Positions 24,961-33,189 of a stretch of DNA of 64,000 bases are shown here, one piece after another. The DNA comes from Luteimonas_C sp035250245 (GTDB taxonomy: Bacteria; Pseudomonadota; Gammaproteobacteria; Xanthomonadales; Xanthomonadaceae). The stretch lies in the NCBI GenBank assembly GCA_035250245.1, contig DATFFH010000045.1:1-64000 (forward strand), read 5' to 3'. Each line of letters begins with the position of its first letter. The stretch's first letter is position 1. A program made the translations under genes and the position numbers. A model generated the notes under the pieces. That model did no database searches, was not told where the DNA came from, and was given only the letters and a program-made list of their open reading frames with translations.

Positions 24961-27900
24961 ATGAGCAGCGAGAAGAAGCGTCGCGCCTTGCGCGCGAACC
25001 TGCTGGCGGCGGCGCTGGCATTGCCGATAGCCGGAGCCTGGGCGCAAACGGCGCCGCCGGCCGAAGAGGAAAAAGTGCAGCAGGAGGCGGCGACGGATGC
25101 GGCCGCCGAAGAGGAGAGCGCGGAAACGCAAGTGCTGGCCCCCATTCTGGTATCCGAAGAACCGTTCCTGTTGCCGCCGCCCGATTTCTCGATGTTCTCC
25201 CTGGCCGACGGCGGCATGACGCCGATGAGCGTGATCGAACCGCCGCCGGCGACCAACAACACGCTGCCCGGCTTGACTCAGTATCTCAACGATTGGCTGC
25301 TCGGCAACGACTATCAGGCCTGCGGCCTGCTCGGCTCGGGCTGCCTCACCATCGATCGCGCCAATTTCAACTATTCCTATCTGAGCCTGATCCTGAACCT
25401 GATCCAGGCGCCGAACGTGGTGGATCTGGATGGCAATCAGCCGGCCAACCACCTGACCCTGATCGGCAGCGTGCATTCGGACAGCTACATCCAGTTCCAG
25501 GACAGCAACTACTTCGGCAACAACAACAACGCCAGTTGCGTGGTCATCGGCCTGGCCTGCACTTGGCAGACGAATGCTGCGCAGAACAACCAAGTCATCA
25601 TCGGCGACGGCAGCTACGCCAACGGTTCCAACACCGTGGTGATGGGGACCAATGCCCGGCACCAGTTGCCGACCGTGAGCGCCGCCGACCTGGGTTTCGC
25701 CGGCGGTCCGGATACGAACTACGCCGCGCGGCTGGGCAATTCGGTGGTGATCGGCGACAACACTTTCGGCAACGCCGATCGGCAGACCATCCTCGGTTTC
25801 GGCGCGACTTCGACCCACGCCAACAGCGTCGCGCTCGGCGCCGGAGCATCGACCACGGTCGGCGCGCAAACCGGATACATCGCTTTCGGATTGGCCGCGC
25901 CGCAGACCTCGTCCGGCGAAGTTTCGATCGGCTCCGCGGGCGCGACCCGCAAGCTGACCAACGTCGCCGCAGCCAGCGTCGGCACCGATGCGGTCAACCT
26001 CGCCCAGTTGCAGGGCGCCTTGGCGACCATGGCCGCCGATCCGTTCGCGGTGAAGTACGACGACTTGGGCGGTTCGCCGAATCTGCAGAGCGTCACGCTG
26101 CAAGGCGCCGGCGGCACCACGATTTCGAACGTGCGCGCCGGTGCGATCAATCCGGCCAGCACCCAGGCGGTGAACGGCAGCCAGATCTCCGCGATCAGCC
26201 AATCCGCCGCGCAACGCCTGGGCGCAGGTGCCGGCGTAGCGCCGGACGGCACGATTACCGCGCCGAATTACGTCATCGACGGCAACGGCTACGACAACGT
26301 CGGCTCGGCCCTGGCGGCGATCGACAATGGCATGGCCGAAGCCGACGCGTTCGCGGTGCAGTACGACGACGACGGCGCCGGCAATCCCGATTACGGCAAC
26401 ATCACGCTGCGCGGGCCGGCCGGCACCGGTACCGTGGTCGACAATCTGGCCGACGGCCAGATCGCCGCGGGCAGTTTGCAGGCGGTGAACGGCGGCCAGA
26501 TCTTCGATATGGGCCAATCGATCGCCACGGCCTTCGGCGGCGGTACGGTTTTCTCGGGCGGCGTGTTGGGCGGCACGAATTACGTCATCGGCGGCAACAG
26601 CTACGGCAACGTCGGCGACGCACTGACCGCGTTGGATGGCGGGCTCAGCAACAGCGACGCGTTCGCGGTGCAGTACGACGACGACGGCAGCGGCAATCCG
26701 GACTACGGCAGCATCACCTTGCGCGGCCCAGCCGGTACCGGCACGACGCTCGACAACCTGGCCGATGGAGCGATCGCTTCAGGCAGCTTGCAGGCGGTGA
26801 ACGGCGGCCAGATCTTCGACATGGGCCAATCGGTCGCCACCGCGCTCGGCGGCGGCACGGTCTTTTCGGGCGGCGTGCTGGGTGGAACCAGCTACGTCAT
26901 CGGCGGCAACAGCTACAGCAACGTCGGCGATGCGCTGACGGCTCTGGACGGTAGCGTCAACGGCGGCAATGCGTTCGCCGTGCAGTACGACGACGACGGC
27001 AGCGGCAATCCTGACTACGGCAGCGTCACGCTGCGCGGCCCGGCCGGCACCGGCACGTTGCTCGGCAACGTTGCGGCTGGCGCGGTCACCGCGGCCAGCT
27101 TGGACGCGGTGAACGGATCGCAGCTGTTCTCGGCGCAGACGACCATCGCCGGCATCTTCGGGGGCGGCGCGGGCATCGGCGCGGGCGGCGGCTGGACGCC
27201 GCCGAGCTATTTCATCCAGGGCAACAACTACAACAACGTCGGCGACGCATTGTCGGCGCTCAACCAAGGTTTGGACGATGCCAACGACCGCATCGACAAC
27301 CTGCCGCCGGGCAATGTCGGCGATCCGCTGGTCGCGGTCGACGGCGTCCGCGACGGCAGCGACGACGCCAGCGTGCCCGTGGGTTCGGGCAGTGTGGCGA
27401 TCGGCTCGGGCGCGGCCAGCGGTGGCGATCACGGCGTCGCGGTCGGCGGCGGCAGCTTCGCCGCCGGCGACAACGACACGGCGATCGGCGGCAATGCCCG
27501 CGTCTCCGCCGACGGCAGCACCGGCGTAGGTGCCAACGTGGCGATCGGCGCCGCGGCGACGAATGCGGTGGCGATGGGCGAGGGCGCTTCGGTGTCCGCG
27601 GCATCGGGCACGGCGCTGGGCCAGGGCAGTTCGGCGACGGCCACCAATTCGGTCGCGCTGGGCCAGGGTTCGGTCGCGGACCGCGCCAATACGGTGTCGG
27701 TGGGCGGCGCGGGCAATACGCGGCAGGTCACCAACGTCGCGGCGGGCGTGCAGAGCACCGATGCGGTCAACGTCGGCCAGCTCAACGCAGGCCTCGAGAA
27801 CGCGATCACCCAATCCAACACTTACGTCGACAATCGCCTCGATGAGATGCGCGACGACATTTGGGAGATCGACCGCGGCTATCGCGCGGCGACCGCGTCA

Positions 27901-28107
27901 GCGTTAGCGGTGGCGGGCCTGCCGCAAGCCTATTTGCCGGGCAAAAGCATGATCGCGATGTCGGCCAGCGGCTACAAACAGGAAGCGGCGTTGGCGGTGG
28001 GCATCACCACCATTTCCGAGAACGGACGCTGGATCTACAAATTCAGCGGCACGACCAACACGGTGAAGGAGGTCGGCGTGACGGTTGGCGCCGGCCTGCA
28101 ATGGTAA
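24961..28107 (+). CDS. YadA-like trimeric autotransporter adhesin 2
   Basis: 1048 residues. ATG 24961 (AGGGG site) gives a signal peptide cleaved near GAWAQ. A Glu-rich segment and a region with little similarity (about 30-230) precede YadA head repeats and neck motifs (TDAVNLAQLQGA). Three almost identical 104-residue units starting DAFAVQYDDDG follow, then more head repeats (about 800-930), a neck (TDAVNVGQLNAGL), a short coiled coil and a YadA anchor ending VTVGAGLQW. It is an outer-membrane homotrimer. An OmpA-type lipoprotein gene follows 80 bp later and probably belongs to the same unit. Confidence 0.92.
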   Translation: MSSEKKRRALRANLLAAALALPIAGAWAQTAPPAEEEKVQQEAATDAAAEEESAETQVLAPILVSEEPFLLPPPDFSMFSLADGGMTPMSVIEPPPATNNTLPGLTQYLNDWLLGNDYQACGLLGSGCLTIDRANFNYSYLSLILNLIQAPNVVDLDGNQPANHLTLIGSVHSDSYIQFQDSNYFGNNNNASCVVIGLACTWQTNAAQNNQVIIGDGSYANGSNTVVMGTNARHQLPTVSAADLGFAGGPDTNYAARLGNSVVIGDNTFGNADRQTILGFGATSTHANSVALGAGASTTVGAQTGYIAFGLAAPQTSSGEVSIGSAGATRKLTNVAAASVGTDAVNLAQLQGALATMAADPFAVKYDDLGGSPNLQSVTLQGAGGTTISNVRAGAINPASTQAVNGSQISAISQSAAQRLGAGAGVAPDGTITAPNYVIDGNGYDNVGSALAAIDNGMAEADAFAVQYDDDGAGNPDYGNITLRGPAGTGTVVDNLADGQIAAGSLQAVNGGQIFDMGQSIATAFGGGTVFSGGVLGGTNYVIGGNSYGNVGDALTALDGGLSNSDAFAVQYDDDGSGNPDYGSITLRGPAGTGTTLDNLADGAIASGSLQAVNGGQIFDMGQSVATALGGGTVFSGGVLGGTSYVIGGNSYSNVGDALTALDGSVNGGNAFAVQYDDDGSGNPDYGSVTLRGPAGTGTLLGNVAAGAVTAASLDAVNGSQLFSAQTTIAGIFGGGAGIGAGGGWTPPSYFIQGNNYNNVGDALSALNQGLDDANDRIDNLPPGNVGDPLVAVDGVRDGSDDASVPVGSGSVAIGSGAASGGDHGVAVGGGSFAAGDNDTAIGGNARVSADGSTGVGANVAIGAAATNAVAMGEGASVSAASGTALGQGSSATATNSVALGQGSVADRANTVSVGGAGNTRQVTNVAAGVQSTDAVNVGQLNAGLENAITQSNTYVDNRLDEMRDDIWEIDRGYRAATASALAVAGLPQAYLPGKSMIAMSASGYKQEAALAVGITTISENGRWIYKFSGTTNTVKEVGVTVGAGLQW
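26344..27279 (+). repeat. Triplicated 312-bp coding repeat in adhesin 2
   Basis: Three in-frame units start at 26344, 26656 and 26968 with an exact 312-bp (104-codon) period. Each opens (D/N)AFAVQYDDDG and contains ITLRGPAGTGT or a close variant, then a neck-like QAVNGGQIF segment and YVIGGNSY. Unit 3 diverges in its second half. Confidence 0.88.
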
Positions 28108-28187
28108 ACGTCCGCGCTGCGCGGCCGCGGGGGGCGGCCGCGCAGCGTGCGACAGGGGCGAAGGACCGTACAAGGAGAGGTGGGCGT

Positions 28188-28973
28188 ATGCACGGCATGG
28201 AACGGAAGTGGGCGAGCGCAGGAACATTGCTCGCCGCAGCGATGGGATTGGCTGCCTGCGCCAGTACGGGATCGTCACCATCGGGAGGTTTCCCCGATCC
28301 GGCGTCGGCGACGCTGGCCGGCGGCACCCATCCGAATCTCGACAACGTGCGCGCGGTCCTGCCGGGCATGAGCAAGGATCAGCTCTACCACCTGCTCGGC
28401 CGTCCGCATTTCCACGAGGGCGTATTCGGCGTACGCGAGTGGAATTACCTGTTCCATCTGCCCGGGCCGGATTCGCAAACCTCGGCGTGCCAGTTCAAGG
28501 TGTCGTTCGACGATGCGGAGCGCGCTAGCGCGACGGCCTGGTCGCCGCAAAGCTGCGCGGCGCTGTTGGCGAAACAGGCGCCGAAGCGGGAAGTCGTGGA
28601 AGAACGCAAGGTCGCGCTGTCGGCGGACGCGCTGTTCGCCTTCGCCAGCGCCGACCTCTCGGCTGCGGGCCGGCAGGCGCTCGACCGCATCGCGGCCGAA
28701 GCCGGCGACGGCGTGGAGCAGGTGCGCGTCGTCGGCCATACCGACCGGATCGGCAACGAGGCCGCGAACGATGCGCTATCGCGACGCCGCGCCGACGCGG
28801 TGGCGGCCTATCTGGTCGGCAAAGGCATCCCGGCCTCGGCCGTCGTCAGCGAAGGGCGCGGCGAACGCGAACCGGTCGCCGAATGCGCCAGTGCGCCGCG
28901 CGCGCAGTTGATCGCCTGCTTGGCTCCGAATCGAAGAGTGGAGGTATCGCTGCGCGCGACCACGCGCAAGTGA
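28188..28973 (+). CDS. OmpA-family lipoprotein with SmpA/BamE-like domain
   Basis: 261 residues. ATG 28188 has AAGGAGAGG upstream. A lipoprotein signal (MGLAAC, lipid-accepting C24) is followed by a BamE/SmpA-like domain (about 45-130; NVRAVLPGMSKDQLYHLLGRP is the classic GMsxxqV/LxxllGxP motif) and a C-terminal OmpA peptidoglycan-binding domain (about 140-260; VVGHTDRIGNEAANDALSRR). It should be anchored in the outer membrane and hold peptidoglycan. Its place after a YadA gene suggests it helps assembly or anchoring of the adhesin. Confidence 0.88.
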   Translation: MHGMERKWASAGTLLAAAMGLAACASTGSSPSGGFPDPASATLAGGTHPNLDNVRAVLPGMSKDQLYHLLGRPHFHEGVFGVREWNYLFHLPGPDSQTSACQFKVSFDDAERASATAWSPQSCAALLAKQAPKREVVEERKVALSADALFAFASADLSAAGRQALDRIAAEAGDGVEQVRVVGHTDRIGNEAANDALSRRRADAVAAYLVGKGIPASAVVSEGRGEREPVAECASAPRAQLIACLAPNRRVEVSLRATTRK

Positions 28974-29175
28974 TCCCGTTCCGCGCCGCCCGCGCGGTGC
29001 GGAACGACTGCGGCAAGCGCGAGGACACCGTCGCGCGCGCCGCGAACGCGCCGGCCGAACGCCGGCGACTAGAACAACATGGCGGCCGGGGGCGCTGGGC
29101 CCGCGTACTTCCCCTACGCAGTCCTGCGCCTGCTTTACCGCCCGCCATGTGGCCTTGCCGTGAGGCATCGCATTG

Positions 29176-29208
29176 AAAAAGGGAGCCCTCCGGCTCCCTT
29201 CTTTTTTG
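29176..29208 (+). terminator. Intrinsic terminator after the YadA/OmpA unit
   Basis: Stem AAGGGAGCC/GGCTCCCTT with a CTCC loop and a T-rich tail (TCTTTTTT). It lies about 205 bp after the lipoprotein stop. A second hairpin without a T tract (GTTCCGC...GCGGAAC) sits at 28977-29006. No gene is evident between them. Confidence 0.85.
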
Positions 29209-29216
29209 TTGGCTTT

Positions 29217-29319
29217 GCTTTTGTAGGAGCGGCTTCAGCCGCGAGCTCTTTCGTCAAAATCGCGACATTGCAACGATTTGAGGGAAAAGGCTCGCGGCTA
29301 AAGCCGCTCCTACAAAAGC
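29217..29319. repeat. Family A paired inverted repeat
   Basis: Arms GCTTTTGTAGGAGCGGCTTC and its reverse complement flank about 45 bp. The right arm differs by one base (GGCTAAAGCC). It lies between a terminator and the convergent yhhQ stop (29325). Confidence 0.9.
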
Positions 29320-29324
29320 TATGG

Positions 29325-30098
29325 TCACGCCGCAGCCGCCTGCTCGCGCAATTCGGCCGCACGCGCATGGCCCAGATAGCGATGGATCATCGCCCGCGCC
29401 AGATACAGCAGCGGAATCAGCGCGATCGCCGCCGCCATCTTGTAGGCGTAGTTCAAAGTGCCCACCGCCAGGAACAGCGAGGTCGGCCAGTGCTGCGGGC
29501 CGATCACGAAGGCGATGTACAGCACCACGAAACTGTCGATCAGCTGCGAGACCGCGGTCGAACCGGTCGCGCGCAACCAGGCATGGCGTTCTCCGGTAGC
29601 GCGGCGGATGCGATGGAACACGGTAACGTCGATCAATTGACCGACGATGAAGGCAATCAGCGAGCCCCAGATCGTCCACAGCCCTTGTCCGAACACCGCG
29701 GCGAATGCGGCCTGGTAATCCGGCACGCCCTGATCCTTGGCCACGCCCACCCACCACGCCGCCGGCGCCAAGTGGATGGCGATGAAGGCGAACGCGAAGC
29801 CGTACACGATCAATCCCGCCGCGAGCCAGCTGATGAAGCGCACGCCGCGACGGCCGTAGTACTCGTTCACCGTGTCGGTCATGATGAACACGATCGGCCA
29901 CAGCAACGTGCCCGCGGTGAAATTCAGCGAACCGCTCTGGCCGAACAGGTTCCATTCAAACGGCTTCAGCCCCAGCGTGTCTTCCAGCGCGAAAATCTTG
30001 ACCCCGATGAACTCGGCCAGCACCGCGTTCGCGCAGAAGAACGCCGCCAACAGGATGAACAGCCGCGTCGCGCGGTCTTCGAGCGGGCGCGAACTCAC
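29325..30098 (-). CDS. yhhQ: Queuosine precursor transporter (YhhQ/VUT family)
   Basis: 257 residues, six to seven membrane helices. Family blocks are clear: LAAFFCANAVLAEFIGVKIF near the N-terminus, FPWIFIMTDTVNEYYG-type sequence (here WPIVFIMTDTVNEYYGRRG), and TAVSQLIDSFVVLYIAF. YhhQ imports queuosine precursors (preQ0/preQ1) in E. coli. GTG 30098 is chosen because it overlaps the TGA of the upstream DUF502 gene (GTGA); the longer reading to 30188 lies inside that gene. There is no riboswitch upstream, since the start is inside the neighbouring gene. Confidence 0.9.
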   Translation of the reverse strand: MSSRPLEDRATRLFILLAAFFCANAVLAEFIGVKIFALEDTLGLKPFEWNLFGQSGSLNFTAGTLLWPIVFIMTDTVNEYYGRRGVRFISWLAAGLIVYGFAFAFIAIHLAPAAWWVGVAKDQGVPDYQAAFAAVFGQGLWTIWGSLIAFIVGQLIDVTVFHRIRRATGERHAWLRATGSTAVSQLIDSFVVLYIAFVIGPQHWPTSLFLAVGTLNYAYKMAAAIALIPLLYLARAMIHRYLGHARAAELREQAAAA

Positions 30099-30766
30099 CT
30101 CTGCGCCGCCGGCGGAGCGAAGGGAATGGTGTCCGGCGACACCGCGCCGCCGGAGATGATGAAGCTCATCGCCTGGTCCACCGTCCAATCGGTGGGCGTC
30201 ATCTTCTCCACGGGCACGATCTCCAAATAACCGGATGTCGGATTGGGCGTGGTCGGCACATATACCGCGGCCAGCTCGCGGCCGGTGCCCTGTTCGCGCA
30301 CCACGCGGGTGACGAAGCCGATCGACTTCATCTCGGTGTGCGGGAAATCGATCAGCACCACGCGTTGGGTGCCATCGGGCTGGGTCTGCAGGATGTCGAG
30401 CAGCTTGCGCGCGCTGCCGTAGATGGTGCTGGCCAGCGGGATGCGCGCGATCACGGCTTCGAACCAGCGCAGCAACCGCTGCCCGACCACGCGCCGCGCA
30501 AGCCAGCCGACCGTGAGGATCACCAGCAGCGTGGCCAGCAGCGCGATCGCGGTCTGCACCCAGGGATCGTCGAACCAGCCCAGCATGCGCGGATCGCTCA
30601 GCGCAATCTGCCTTGCCAAGGGCTGCACCCAGGGTTTGCTGAGATCGCTCAGCAACACGAATACGAATTTAACCACCACCCAGGTCAGCCAGATCGGCAG
30701 CAGGGTCAGCAGTCCGGTCAGGAACAGTCTTTGCAGGCGTTTGCCTGGCGTGGCGGTCGGCGGCAT
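30095..30766 (-). CDS. DUF502 family membrane protein
   Basis: 223 residues with two membrane helices (about 12-35 and 70-95). Family motifs LLTLLPIWLTWVVV, then IPLASTIYGSARKLLDIL and FVTRVVREQ, with VYVPTTPNPTSGYLEIVP, are diagnostic of DUF502. The function is unknown; plant relatives (COV1) act in vascular patterning and vesicle traffic. ATG 30766 is preferred over the upstream frame at 30805, which has no extra homology. It overlaps yhhQ by 4 bp, so the two are translated as a unit. Confidence 0.88.
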   Translation of the reverse strand: MPPTATPGKRLQRLFLTGLLTLLPIWLTWVVVKFVFVLLSDLSKPWVQPLARQIALSDPRMLGWFDDPWVQTAIALLATLLVILTVGWLARRVVGQRLLRWFEAVIARIPLASTIYGSARKLLDILQTQPDGTQRVVLIDFPHTEMKSIGFVTRVVREQGTGRELAAVYVPTTPNPTSGYLEIVPVEKMTPTDWTVDQAMSFIISGGAVSPDTIPFAPPAAQR

Positions 30767-30786
30767 GCGGGGATTGTAGCGGTTCC

Positions 30787-30956
30787 CTAAAACCCTCTTC
30801 CCCAACCGCAGGCTGGGGGAGAGGGTGGGTGAGGGGAGGCGAGTGCCGAAGGCACGAGTGCTTTGCTTGGTTTGGTTAAAGAAGCAACTGCAAAAGCAGC
30901 CCCCTCACCCCAACCCTCTCCCCCAACGATGAAGCCGTTGGGGGAGAGGGAGATTA
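30787..30956. repeat. Family C composite inverted repeat
   Basis: Outer arms based on CCCTCTCCCC/GGGGAGAGGG, each with a small internal hairpin (CCAACCGCAGGCTGG on the left, CCCAACG...CGTTGGG on the right), enclose about 70 bp. The right arm ends at the stop codon of the kinase gene (30954). Confidence 0.85.
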
Positions 30957-32993
30957 AGGATCGCGCACTACACGAAAGCCGACATCGTCGTAACCGCGAC
31001 CCGGATCCAACGGCCGCGAATCGCCCAAGCCGCGCCAGGATTTGCCATGCGCCATTCGGCGGCGACAGCTTTGTTCGCAATCGGCCAGCCATTCGGCCAC
31101 CGGTTTATTGTCCGATCCCGCAGCGATCTGTTTGGCCTCCGCTGCGGTGGGCAGGCGATAGCGCCGTCCGTCGCGCTGGCCGAGCCAATGCAGGTAGGCC
31201 TCGGCGTCCTGCCAGGACACGCAGACCACCGCTTGCCCATCGGTTTGTTCGAAACCCGGCGCGGTCCAGTCGCGCGGTGCCAGCAGCCGCAGCAGCGAAG
31301 CGCGCTCGCGGCACAGCGCCGGCGTGCGCCCGGTCGCGGCGGCGAAGCGCGCGTAGTCGCCGCGCGAGACTTCGTTGCGGCCCACGGCGACCACGCGCCC
31401 GCCGCTGTGCATGAACTGCAGTCCCGCAGCGTCGGCGGGCGTCCCGGTCACGGCCAGCGCGCGTTTCATCAGGCCGGCGGCCGCGGCCTTGTCGCTCATC
31501 GTCCGCGCGGCCAACTCCGCGGTCGCGACTGCGGTCATGCGGTCGCCGCGTTTGGCCGCATCGTCGAGCCGTTCGCGCAGCCCGCGTTCGAGCGCGGCGT
31601 GTAGGCGCTTGAGCGCGGGCGAACCGGCGCGGCGCGTTTCGCGCGCTAGGCCGTCGGCATGCGTGAGGTAATCGCGCACGCGTTCGGCGTTGCCTTCTTT
31701 CAGGCGTTGCTGGATCTGTGGCGTCGTCGCATCGATCAGCGCATCCACCGCGCGCGGCAGCCGTGTGTGGTCGGGATCGGCGCGCCAAGCGGCGAGCAGG
31801 CTGTCGTAAGCGTTGCCTTCCTTCGGCGCGGTCAGATTGAGCGCGGCAGTCTGCCGCTCGGCGTCGCGCATCCAACGTTCGGCCGGCGATTCGGGCGGCG
31901 GCCGCAGCATGGCGTCGCTCGGATCGATGGGAGCGATCGGTGTCGCCGCGGCCGGATCGGGAGCGGGGGCGATGGAGGGCTGCGAAACCGCGATCGGTGC
32001 GGCCGGTTCCGGTTCGCGATCGAAGTGGCGCAAACCCACGCCCGCGAGCGCCGCTGCGGCCAGTCCGACGCCGATCCACACAGCGCGCGGCCAGTGCCGC
32101 AGCGCGGCGAAGAAGTCGCCGATGCGCCGGTTCACAGCGAAACCAGCGGATTGGCGCTTGCGTTCGATCTTCTGCAGCGCGTCCAGCATCTGCTGGGCAT
32201 CGCGGTAGCGTTGGCCCGCGGTCTTGGCCATCGACTTGTCGATCAGCCGCTGCCAGTGACGCTTTTCGCGCGGCAAGCGCGGAATCGGATCCTGCACGTG
32301 CTGCATCGCCATCGCCAGCGCGTCGTCGGCGATGTAGGGTAAGCGTCCGGTCAGCATTTCGTAGGCGAGCACGCCGACGCTGTACAAGTCGGCACGATGG
32401 TCGACGTTCTCGCCGCGCGCCTGTTCCGGTGCCATGTAGGCCGTGCTGCCCACGGCCAGGCCGGCCATCGTGACGCGCGGGCTGTAGCCGTGACGCAAGG
32501 CGATGCCGAAATCGGCCAGCAGCGGGCGGTTGGCTTCGTCGAACAGCACGTTCTCGGCTTTCACGTCGCGGTGGATCACGCCGCGGGCGTGGGCGTAGGC
32601 CAGCGCCGACAGCAGGGCGCGCAAGGTGGAGGCGACGCGGCTTTCGTCTTGAGTGAAATCGCACTGGCCCAGGTGCCCGCGCGCCAAGTATGGCATGGCG
32701 TAATAAGGCAGGCCGTCGCGGCTGCGCCCGACTTCGAAGATGCCGACGATGTGGGGATGCTCGAGCCGCGCGATCGTGCGCACTTCGTTCTCGAACCGGC
32801 GCCGGCTGACTTCGTCGGCCAAAGCCTCGGGCAACATCACCTTGACCGCGACCTCGCGGCCCAGCGCGGTCTGCTCGGCGAGATAGACGGTGGACATCCC
32901 GCCATGCCCGATCGCTCGCAGCACGGTGTAGCCGGCGATTTCCGGCAATATCTCGTCCCGGCTCTCCGGCCGTTCAGGCGATTGGATGGACAT
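30954..32993 (-). CDS. Ser/Thr protein kinase fused to an FGE/SUMF1-like domain
   Basis: 679 residues. The Hanks-type kinase domain (about 20-285) is complete: GHGGMSTVY (29-37), catalytic K51, HRDVKAENVL (141-150, D143), DFG (161-163) and APE. A single membrane helix (about 300-320) is followed by an Ala/Pro linker, a helical region (about 365-540) and a C-terminal sulfatase-modifying-factor-like domain (about 550-679; GRNEVSRGDYARF, WQDAEAYLHWLGQRDGRRYR, LPTAAEA). The kinase faces the cytoplasm and the SUMF1-like part the periplasm. It starts at ATG 32993 with GGGGGG upstream. No phosphatase or partner gene is adjacent. Confidence 0.92.
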   Translation of the reverse strand: MSIQSPERPESRDEILPEIAGYTVLRAIGHGGMSTVYLAEQTALGREVAVKVMLPEALADEVSRRRFENEVRTIARLEHPHIVGIFEVGRSRDGLPYYAMPYLARGHLGQCDFTQDESRVASTLRALLSALAYAHARGVIHRDVKAENVLFDEANRPLLADFGIALRHGYSPRVTMAGLAVGSTAYMAPEQARGENVDHRADLYSVGVLAYEMLTGRLPYIADDALAMAMQHVQDPIPRLPREKRHWQRLIDKSMAKTAGQRYRDAQQMLDALQKIERKRQSAGFAVNRRIGDFFAALRHWPRAVWIGVGLAAAALAGVGLRHFDREPEPAAPIAVSQPSIAPAPDPAAATPIAPIDPSDAMLRPPPESPAERWMRDAERQTAALNLTAPKEGNAYDSLLAAWRADPDHTRLPRAVDALIDATTPQIQQRLKEGNAERVRDYLTHADGLARETRRAGSPALKRLHAALERGLRERLDDAAKRGDRMTAVATAELAARTMSDKAAAAGLMKRALAVTGTPADAAGLQFMHSGGRVVAVGRNEVSRGDYARFAAATGRTPALCRERASLLRLLAPRDWTAPGFEQTDGQAVVCVSWQDAEAYLHWLGQRDGRRYRLPTAAEAKQIAAGSDNKPVAEWLADCEQSCRRRMAHGKSWRGLGDSRPLDPGRGYDDVGFRVVRDP

Positions 32994-33189
32994 GGTTCCC
33001 CCCGGATCCGACGCCAGGATACGCTGCGGCGGCGCCTGTCGACGACCGTTCGGACCCCCTATTGCGACCGTATGTGCGGCAAACGATGCTTATCTGAACG
33101 GCATCACGGTCGGAAGGGCGGCCAGGAATCTTGCTCATTCAGTTTGCGGCGCGGGGAGATTGCGAACTGCGTCACTTTAAGGGGCTGTT

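Noticed and set aside
26344..27279. CRISPR-like periodicity
   Set aside because: The period is 312 bp, in frame, and inside an adhesin gene; no short direct repeats with spacers are present.
28974..29175. Small gene after the OmpA-type lipoprotein
   Set aside because: Frames are short and lack a ribosome-binding site; only a hairpin and the terminator are supported.
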